Origin: Flavobacteriales bacterium
Lineage (GTDB): Bacteria > Bacteroidota > Bacteroidia > Flavobacteriales_D > Cryomorphaceae
NCBI GenBank assembly: GCA_020200995.1
Contig: JAIVHQ010000039.1
Span: 1-10,709 of the forward strand
DNA length: 10,709 nucleotides
Direction: 5' to 3'
Position numbers and translations under genes: made by a program. The notes below the pieces were generated by a model. The model ran no database searches and had not been told where the DNA came from. It saw nothing but the letters and a program-made list of their open reading frames with translations. Below are positions 5,292 to 10,709 of the stretch, one piece after another (within the stretch, counting starts at the first letter, position 1; the number at the start of each line of letters is the position of its first letter).

Positions 5292-6509
5292 TCAAAGGAT
5301 CTCTCCGACTACAAAAACACTGCCTCCCACAAAGACCAAATCGTCGGATTCGGCGGTGGCGAGGGCGGCGGCGTAGGCGTCGGGGACGCTGCCGTGAACT
5401 GCTCCGTGGAGGTCAAATTTTTCAGCCTGCTCCCTCAAAAGTTCTGCGTCCTTGCCCCGGGGTACATCGGGTTTGCACCAGTAGTAAATGGCATCGGCGG
5501 GTAAGAGGGAGAGGATTTCGTCGGCGTCTTTGTCAGCGGCCATGCCCCATACGATGTGGAGTCGGCGGTAGGTTTCGGCTTTGAGCATGCCCACGGCCAT
5601 GGCCACACCTTCGGCGTTGTGTCCCACATCTGCGATGGCGCGTGGCGATTCGGAGATGACCTCCCACCTGCCGCGCAGGCCGCTATTGATTTTCACTTTC
5701 GAGGCGCCGGCGATCACCGCCGCACTGCTCAGCTTCCATCCGCCTTCGCGCAGCACTTTCACCGCTGCGGCAACGGTACGCATGTTTTCTTTCTGGTAAT
5801 CACCTCCGAGATCGGTATCGAGACCTTCATCGGACGGATCGACGGCGGTGAACGGCGCTCCCACCGCTTTCGCTTTTTCTGAAAGGACGGCCAAGACTTC
5901 GGGTTCGTTCTCGCTGACCACAACAGGGACACTCGCTTTGATGATCCCGCCCTTTTCGGCGGCGATCGCGGCGAGGGTATTGCCTAAAAACTGTTGGTGG
6001 TCATAGCCGATGGAAGTGATCACCGAAAGTTCTGGCACCACAACATTTGTGGAGTCCAAGCGGCCGCCCATGCCCGTTTCGAGCACGGCGATGTCCACTT
6101 GCTCTTCTGCAAAATAGGCGAAGGCCATGCAACAGGTCAACTCAAAAAACGAGGGGGAAAGATCGTCGATAATTCCCGGATTTTTTTTCAAAAAGTCGAC
6201 CACTGCAGCTTCGGGGATCATCTCACCGTTGATGCGGATGCGCTCGCGAAAATCTTTGAGGTGGGGGGAAGTAAAAAGCCCGGTTTTGCATCCCGCTTCC
6301 GCAAAAATCGAAGCCATGGCCGAGGCTGTAGAGCCCTTGCCGTTGGTGCCGGCAATGTGGACAGACTTGAACTTCCGCTCGGGATTGCCGAGGCGGCTGC
6401 AGAGGGCGATGGTATTCGAAAGGTCGTTTTTATAAGCCGCCGGCCCCGTGCGTTGAAACATGGGCAAGCGGGTGAATAGAAAGGCAGTGGCCTCCTCGTA
6501 CGTCATCAT
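5292..6509 (-). CDS. folC: Bifunctional folylpolyglutamate synthase / dihydrofolate synthase
   Basis: This Mur-ligase-like cytoplasmic enzyme adds glutamate to dihydropteroate and to folates using ATP, in folate synthesis and retention. In 405 residues it shows the ATP-binding loop HIAGTNGKGSTA (51-62), TSPHLKDFRERIRING, ETGMGGRLDSTNVV, SIGYDHQQFLG, the GLRGRWE motif and DVGHNAEG near the start of the C-terminal glutamate-binding domain, ending with FVGGSVFVVGEIL. Length and ends are normal for Bacteroidota. Two adjacent ATG codons exist (MMTY); the first overlaps the stop of the tonB-like gene as ATGA, and either could be used. It is the last gene of the run. No convincing terminator follows it; the tRNA-Val promoter begins about 20 bases downstream. 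Confidence 0.95.
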   Translation of the reverse strand: MMTYEEATAFLFTRLPMFQRTGPAAYKNDLSNTIALCSRLGNPERKFKSVHIAGTNGKGSTASAMASIFAEAGCKTGLFTSPHLKDFRERIRINGEMIPEAAVVDFLKKNPGIIDDLSPSFFELTCCMAFAYFAEEQVDIAVLETGMGGRLDSTNVVVPELSVITSIGYDHQQFLGNTLAAIAAEKGGIIKASVPVVVSENEPEVLAVLSEKAKAVGAPFTAVDPSDEGLDTDLGGDYQKENMRTVAAAVKVLREGGWKLSSAAVIAGASKVKINSGLRGRWEVISESPRAIADVGHNAEGVAMAVGMLKAETYRRLHIVWGMAADKDADEILSLLPADAIYYWCKPDVPRGKDAELLREQAEKFDLHGAVHGSVPDAYAAALATAESDDLVFVGGSVFVVGEIL

Positions 6510-7318
6510 TGGAGGCGGAAAACGTATTTCACCTTACCGCGCTGTTCGAAGGCCGCATTCGGATCGGCGTTGAAGCGAAAATTGCTCTTCACGTCGTTGA
6601 TCGCCATGTTGATCAGGTATTGTGAAGTGGTGGTGGATTCGCGGAGGTTGGGCGTTGCGCCGGTCACCTTTCCCGATTTATCTACTGTGATGTTGAGCAC
6701 CACGATTCCCTCTTCTTTGGTGTCGCTGATTTTGGTGCCGTAGCCGGGCAACATGCTCCGGCCGTCGAGCTGCCATGCGCCGGCGCCGCCGCCAAGTGCG
6801 CCTTGACCTTCGGTGCCTTGCGGATCGCCCTGCGATCCTTCGCCGCCCGTTTCGCCCTTGGTGCCTTCACCCGGCTTTCCAAAGGATTCCATCGCCTTCT
6901 TCAGCTCATCGCTGATTTGGGGTTTCTCTTCCGCGGGTTCGGGTTTCGGGTCGGGTTTGGGCTTTTCTGTAGGCTTGGGTTCAGGTTTGGGATCGGGCTT
7001 TTTTACGGGCTTGGGCTTTTCTTCCTCAGCGGCCGGCACTGCCACTTCGCTGTCGTCTTCGGTGGCCACTTCTTCCTGCACTTCAGGTGCTGTTTCCGGC
7101 TTTGCCTCCTGTACGGGTGCAGCCACGGGTTGCGGTGCCTGCAGATCGGCCATGGAACCAGTGTCATCCCAGCCGAATTCAATAGAAGCCCCCTGCTGCT
7201 CGGGCAGCGGTACGGGTTGCTTCAATCCGAAAAACAGAAACAGAACCGTGATCAACACGTGAAACAAGACCGCGATGACGGCCGCTTTGCGCTTTCTCTT
7301 TTTTTCTTCGGTGCTCAT
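6506..7318 (-). CDS. tonB: TonB/TolA-like energy transducer protein
   Basis: The 270-residue protein has the classic layout of the periplasm-spanning arm of a TonB or TolA system. There is a charged cytoplasmic N terminus (KKRKRK) and a single membrane anchor at about 13-31, with His20 inside the helix as in E. coli TonB. Then come an acidic region, a Pro/Lys/Glu-rich rigid stretch at about 98-135 (PKPVKKPDPKPEPKP type repeats) and a Gly-rich linker at about 145-185. The C-terminal domain at about 190-270 contains VVLNITVDKSGKVTGA and ends KVKYVFRL. It follows exbD by 3 bases and overlaps folC by 4. TonB (outer-membrane uptake) and TolA (envelope integrity) cannot be separated firmly from sequence alone. 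The cluster with ExbB and ExbD supports the family call. Confidence 0.85.
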   Translation of the reverse strand: MSTEEKKRKRKAAVIAVLFHVLITVLFLFFGLKQPVPLPEQQGASIEFGWDDTGSMADLQAPQPVAAPVQEAKPETAPEVQEEVATEDDSEVAVPAAEEEKPKPVKKPDPKPEPKPTEKPKPDPKPEPAEEKPQISDELKKAMESFGKPGEGTKGETGGEGSQGDPQGTEGQGALGGGAGAWQLDGRSMLPGYGTKISDTKEEGIVVLNITVDKSGKVTGATPNLRESTTTSQYLINMAINDVKSNFRFNADPNAAFEQRGKVKYVFRLQ

Positions 7319-7321
7319 GGA

Positions 7322-7714
7322 TTATTTCGGCTTGGTGGCCAATACTATTTTCCAGCTATTGCGCTTGGCTATGTCCAGCACCTTCACAGTCTCGCCCGTG
7401 GGTACTTGCTGGTCTACGTGAAGCACGATGCTCGGCTTGTCGACCGACATCAAATGCTCTGCCAATCTGGCCTCCAAATCGAGGGGGCTCACAATTTTGT
7501 TGTTCACGCTGTAGTTGAGATCGGCGTCAATCCGCAAAGCTACATTCTGCTTGGCGTCAGCGCGGTTTTTGCTCACGGGCAGGTCTACCGGAAGCGAGTA
7601 CGGCGTCACCATGGTAGAGAGGATGATGAAAAAGATAAGCAACAAAAACACAAGGTCCGTCATGGACGACATGCTGAAGGTTGCGTTGACTTTATTTCTC
7701 GATCTCAGGTTCAT
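7322..7714 (-). CDS. exbD: ExbD/TolR biopolymer transport protein
   Basis: This is the small subunit of the proton-driven motor in the inner membrane. In 130 residues it has a short cytoplasmic N terminus (MNLRSRNKVNATFSMSSM), one membrane helix at about 18-38 containing the conserved proton-relay residue Asp20 in MTDLVFLLLIFF, and a periplasmic domain containing VNNKIVSPLDLEARL and IVLHVDQQVP. It ends in KRNSWKIVLATKPK. Length and motifs are normal and nothing is missing. It starts 5 bases after exbB and ends 3 bases before the tonB-like gene, so the three are translated from one message. Confidence 0.95.
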   Translation of the reverse strand: MNLRSRNKVNATFSMSSMTDLVFLLLIFFIILSTMVTPYSLPVDLPVSKNRADAKQNVALRIDADLNYSVNNKIVSPLDLEARLAEHLMSVDKPSIVLHVDQQVPTGETVKVLDIAKRNSWKIVLATKPK

Positions 7715-7719
7715 GCGGC

Positions 7720-8286
7720 TTAGTTTCCGGGCTGTTCGAGGAGGTCAATGAATTCGATGGACTGGCGCTCCATGCCATGGACCACCTTGTCGACTTTCAC
7801 CACCAGAATGTTGTACGCCATATAGGCCACGATACCAATGATGAGACCGGCCACAGTCGTGATCATCGCCTGCATGATACCTCCCGAGAGGGCTTCGATT
7901 TCCACCCCGTTTCCGGAAATTTTCATGGCGTGGAAGGTGGCCGGCTTACCGATGCGGTTCACGCCCTTGTCGATCATCCGCGACACGGGTGTATTTTCCG
8001 AAAGGCAAAGGCTGCGCGCAGCGTCGAGTTTTCCCTCGCTTACGTAGTCTTTGATGCGGTTCATAAAATCTTTGTCTTGCTTGGAGGCCCTCTTGATGGC
8101 CATCCACCTTTCGGCAAAAATGTAAACCGCGAGGATGGACAGGATCGCCAAAGGCCCCATGATGTACCAACCGCCACCGGCGATGAGCTCCCAAATGGAG
8201 ATGGTTTCTTCCGTTACGGCGTCTTGTGCCAGGGTATCGGCTTCGGTGGCAGCCGCATTGATTTGCAGTAAGAGGGGTGTCTTCAT
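7720..8286 (-). CDS. exbB: ExbB/TolQ proton-channel protein, shortened in the middle (second membrane helix not found)
   Basis: ExbB forms a ring in the inner membrane that carries protons with ExbD and drives TonB. I chose the ATG at 8286 (MKTPLLLQINAAATEADTLA), giving 188 residues. The frame is open to an ATG at 8379, but that would overlap the 3' end of nhaD and gives an atypical N terminus. Seen: helix 1 at about 38-59, the cytoplasmic segment to about 115 (KDYVSEGKLDAARSLC, then MIDKGVNRIGKP), then directly ATFHAMKISGNGVEIEAL and the last helix at about 142-163 (MITTVAGLIIGIVAYMAYNI). Family members are usually about 230 residues and carry a GFLGTV-type second helix between RIGKP and the FHAM-like segment. 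Here about 45 residues are absent, in frame. It may be a natural deletion, a defective gene or an assembly fault. Confidence 0.85.
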   Translation of the reverse strand: MKTPLLLQINAAATEADTLAQDAVTEETISIWELIAGGGWYIMGPLAILSILAVYIFAERWMAIKRASKQDKDFMNRIKDYVSEGKLDAARSLCLSENTPVSRMIDKGVNRIGKPATFHAMKISGNGVEIEALSGGIMQAMITTVAGLIIGIVAYMAYNILVVKVDKVVHGMERQSIEFIDLLEQPGN

Positions 8287-8338
8287 ACAGACAAGGATAG
8301 GGTTTGATTTGATACTAAACGCAGGGCCGCGCGGGAAA

Positions 8339-9610
8339 TTATGAACCCATGAGTATGAATACCGTCGCTCCCGCCACATAGCCCAGTAAAGCGAGCCATG
8401 TCAGGTGCTTCATGTACCATAGAAAATCGATGCGCTCAATGCCCATGGCGGCCACGCCCGCAGCCGAACCGATGATGAGCGCACTTCCGCCCGTTCCGGC
8501 GCAGTAGGCCAGGAACAGCCAGAAAGAACCGTTTTGTGCAAACACACCGGTTTCTGCAATGGGGTACATTCCCTGGGCGGCTGCTACCAGCGGCACATTG
8601 TCTACAATGGCCGAAAGCAATCCGATAGATAGGTTGATTACATAGATATCGCCGATGGTGGCGTCGAGGAGTGCGGCGAGGTTGCCCAATGTGCCGACCT
8701 CCTGAAGGGCCGCCACCCCGAGCAGGATGCCGAGGAAGAAAAGCACGGAAGCGGAGTCGATTTTTTTCAGCACCCCGATTACTGCCAGTTTTTTGCGCGC
8801 ATTGTAACTGCGGTCGCGGTGCATCACTTCGGTCACGGCCCACATCACCCCGAGGCTGAGCATCATGCCCATAAAAGGAGGCAGGTGGGTCACCGTTTTA
8901 AAAACGGGAACAAAGAGCAGTCCCAAAATACCCACGATGAAAATAGTACTGCGCTCTTTTACAGTGATTTTTGTCTCCTCTTCGTCATCCTGGCTCACGC
9001 GGGGGCGGTATATTTTGCCGCGCATGGTCATGGTGAGCACCAAAAGAGGAACCACCTCACCAATCGGCGACCAGGCTCCACCCGCATTGGCGGCAATTAC
9101 AATAAAGCCCACAAAAAACCACCTCGTCGGGCGGTCTCTGATCAGCTTTCGCAAAAGGGAAATCATGACGATGGTGGCCGTCAGGTTGTCGAGCACTGCA
9201 CTAAAGAAGAAAGTCAGTGTACTGATGATCCATATCAGCTTCACCTTATTGTCGGTGGTAATGCGGTCGGTGATGAGTTTAAATCCGCCGTGAGCGTCCA
9301 CGGTTTCCACAATGGTCATGGCCCCTAGCAGGAAGAAGAGGATGCTGGCAATTTCACTCAGGTGATGCAAGAGCCTGCTCTCCAAAAAAGACGGCACCAT
9401 CTCACTGTCTTTGAGAAAGGTATTGTTCTCCACAAAGTCGTGGTAATAATGCATGAGCCCTTCGGGAATCTCCTGAATGCCGAGCACAAAAATGGCCCAG
9501 CAAATGGTGCCGAGTAGGAGTGCTGAGGCTGCTTTGTCGAGTCTGAGTGGATGCTCCAGCGCGATGGCCAGGTACCCCAGAACAAAAACGACAACAATCG
9601 CTATTTCCAT
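8339..9610 (-). CDS. nhaD: NhaD-type Na+/H+ antiporter, apparently with an internal gap
   Basis: NhaD exports Na+ (or Li+) in exchange for H+ across the inner membrane. The 423-residue protein has about ten hydrophobic segments. Family hallmarks are LDKAASALLLG (24-34), FFLLGAMTIVE (92-102), SAVLDNLTATIVMISLLRKL (137-156), VIAANAGGAWSPIG (171-184), PPFMGMMLSLG, LFFLGILLGVAAL, LSAIVDNVPLVAAAQGMY and GTGGSALIIGSAAGVAAMG. After SPIG the usual DVTTTMLWIGG-type segment is missing; the chain passes at residue 185 directly to EVVPLLVLTMTMRGK. About 30-35 residues appear to be lost, in frame. The rest reads as a normal NhaD. The gene starts 3 bases after the dehydrogenase stop and lies 52 bases before exbB. 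Confidence 0.9.
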   Translation of the reverse strand: MEIAIVVVFVLGYLAIALEHPLRLDKAASALLLGTICWAIFVLGIQEIPEGLMHYYHDFVENNTFLKDSEMVPSFLESRLLHHLSEIASILFFLLGAMTIVETVDAHGGFKLITDRITTDNKVKLIWIISTLTFFFSAVLDNLTATIVMISLLRKLIRDRPTRWFFVGFIVIAANAGGAWSPIGEVVPLLVLTMTMRGKIYRPRVSQDDEEETKITVKERSTIFIVGILGLLFVPVFKTVTHLPPFMGMMLSLGVMWAVTEVMHRDRSYNARKKLAVIGVLKKIDSASVLFFLGILLGVAALQEVGTLGNLAALLDATIGDIYVINLSIGLLSAIVDNVPLVAAAQGMYPIAETGVFAQNGSFWLFLAYCAGTGGSALIIGSAAGVAAMGIERIDFLWYMKHLTWLALLGYVAGATVFILMGS

Positions 9611-9613
9611 GGA

Positions 9614-10709
9614 TCAGACGAGTTGCGAGAGGGCAATCTCAAAAGCTGTAGCAGCCATGTTCTTGTCCGATGAATTTCTTTTTATCACTGCGGCGATGGC
9701 ATTTTCGATGATACTTGAAGTGTCTTCAAAAATGGCTCGGTCGCTCATTTCAACATCCTTGCCCATGCAGTACGCGAAGACCCGGGCCATGCCGCAATTG
9801 GCGATAAAGTCGGGGATGATGCTCACGCGTTCATCGGCATAAGCCATGACGGGGCCGAAAAATATCTCCTTATCGGCAAAAGGAACGTTGGCGCCGCAGG
9901 CCACCACTTCGAGACCGCTGTCGAGCAGTTGGTCAACGTGGTCCTTCTTGATTAGTCGCGAAGCAGCGCATGGCAAAAACACTTCTGCTTCAAGCTTCCA
10001 TATTTGGCGGTCGGTTTCTTCAAAGCTCAGCAAATTGTCACCGCGAAGTTGGTTTCCGTCTTTTTGCAAAAACAGGTCTTTAACCTCCTGCTTGCTCAGG
10101 CCTTCGGGCTTTACGATGCCCCCTGCCCTGTCGATGATTCCGACGATGGCCACTCCCGCTTCAGAGAGGTAGTAGGCTGCTGCCGCACCCACATTGCCCC
10201 ACCCCTGGATGATGGCGCGCTTGCCGGCGTACGATTTTCCCGAAAGGGTGTAATAATGCAGTATACTCATCGCCACGCCGTAACCAGTGATCATGTCGGC
10301 GATCACATACTTGTTGGCGGGCTCCGGCGAGTACCGCGAATCTTCGACTACTTTAGAAACACCAAAGCGTAGCTGGCCGATTTGATGAATCTTCTCATTC
10401 TCCCTCGGGCGAAAGTGTCCGTTCACAACGCCCTCTTGCGGGTGCCAAAGGCCGTAATCTTCGGTGATGGGAATTACTTCGTGAATTTCGTCTACATTGA
10501 GGTCGCCGCCGGTGCCGTAGTAGTTTTTCAAAAGCGGTGTCACCGCCTTGAACCAGCGCTCAAGTACGCCGCGCTTGCGCGGATCGGCCGGATCGAAATT
10601 GATGCCGCTTTTGGCTCCGCCAATGGGCGGTCCCGAAACGGAGAATTTCACTTCCATGGTTTTGGCGAGCGATTCCACTTCGCGCTGGTCGAGCCCGACC
10701 CTCATGCGC
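9614..10709 (-). CDS. Glu/Leu/Phe/Val-type amino-acid dehydrogenase, probably glutamate dehydrogenase (N terminus beyond the right edge)
   Basis: This enzyme family deaminates an amino acid, probably glutamate, to its 2-oxo acid with NAD(P)+, linking nitrogen and carbon metabolism in the cytoplasm. About 364 residues are present. The frame continues past the edge; the ATG near 10705 is internal (RMRVGLD matches the family's glycine-rich TRMRxGLD region), so roughly the first 50 residues are missing. Seen: the substrate region PPIGGAKSGINFDP with the catalytic-type Lys, YYGTGGDLNVDE, YGLWHPQEGVVNGH, the dinucleotide-binding loop IIQGWGNVGAAAA, FLPCAASRLI, ACGANVPF and IPDFIANCGMARVFAY. Substrate preference for glutamate over other amino acids is inferred from resemblance, not from a diagnostic residue. 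It leads the run nhaD-exbB-exbD-tonB-folC. Confidence 0.9.
   Translation of the reverse strand, partial: RMRVGLDQREVESLAKTMEVKFSVSGPPIGGAKSGINFDPADPRKRGVLERWFKAVTPLLKNYYGTGGDLNVDEIHEVIPITEDYGLWHPQEGVVNGHFRPRENEKIHQIGQLRFGVSKVVEDSRYSPEPANKYVIADMITGYGVAMSILHYYTLSGKSYAGKRAIIQGWGNVGAAAAYYLSEAGVAIVGIIDRAGGIVKPEGLSKQEVKDLFLQKDGNQLRGDNLLSFEETDRQIWKLEAEVFLPCAASRLIKKDHVDQLLDSGLEVVACGANVPFADKEIFFGPVMAYADERVSIIPDFIANCGMARVFAYCMGKDVEMSDRAIFEDTSSIIENAIAAVIKRNSSDKNMAATAFEIALSQLV

Noticed and set aside
5279..5297. Hairpin CTTTGAA/TTCAAAG at the end of folC as a terminator
   Set aside because: It contains the folC stop codon, is A/T-rich in the loop and is followed on the minus strand by ACCGTG, not a T tract.
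5800..5860. Possible internal deletion in folC, where the variable linker before DLGGDYQKEN is short
   Set aside because: This loop varies in length among FolC proteins and short forms are normal in Flavobacteriales. All motifs around it are intact.
6803..7723. Long plus-strand open frame (306 codons) opposite the tonB-like and exbD genes
   Set aside because: It is a compositional shadow of the Pro/Lys/Glu-rich coding strand, giving a Gly/Phe/Leu-rich nonsense protein.
8292..8299. Promoter before exbB (TATCCTTG on the minus strand)
   Set aside because: One mismatch in the -7 box, no TTG at the right distance, and transcription would start at the ATG itself.

Overview
The window looks like a chromosomal segment of a member of the Bacteroidota, probably a marine-type Flavobacteriales lineage. 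This is inferred from four things: a SecA with a long N-terminal insertion, a small DUF2795-type acidic protein next to secA, an exbB-exbD-tonB-folC cluster with an NhaD antiporter, and promoters of the Bacteroidota type (TTG, about 19 bases, TAnnTTTG). All recognised genes lie on the minus strand. I see no phage, IS, CRISPR or toxin-antitoxin genes.

Layout from left to right, so downstream to upstream in transcription: (1) 1-1323, the first 441 codons of secA. (2) 1540-1861, a monocistronic DUF2795-like gene with a clear promoter and terminator. (3) 1901-3986, a tight three-gene unit: SAM methyltransferase, then a MacB/LolD-type ABC ATPase, then a PduO-type corrinoid adenosyltransferase. (4) 4085-4240, tRNA-Leu(CAG) with promoter and terminator. 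(5) about 4241-5109, roughly 870 bp without a credible gene but rich in palindromes and short repeats, including a 144-bp-period tandem duplication and a hairpin with 26-bp perfect arms. (6) 5110-5272, tRNA-Val(TAC) with terminator and promoter. (7) 5292-10709, a compact co-directional run: glutamate-type dehydrogenase (partial), nhaD, exbB, exbD, tonB-like, folC, with gaps of 3, 52, 5 and 3 bases and then a 4-base overlap.

The ExbB-ExbD-TonB proteins would form an inner-membrane motor that uses the proton gradient to energise outer-membrane transport. NhaD exchanges Na+ and H+ and so acts on the same ion economy. The dehydrogenase and FolC are metabolic passengers of the run.

Three things stand out. 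The exbB reading frame is intact but appears to lack about 45 residues covering the second membrane helix. The neighbouring nhaD is also in frame but appears to lack about 30-35 residues directly after the conserved GGAWSPIG motif. The tRNA-Leu/tRNA-Val spacer carries an unexplained set of hairpins and repeats. The two protein gaps are judged from memory of family sequences, not from an alignment.
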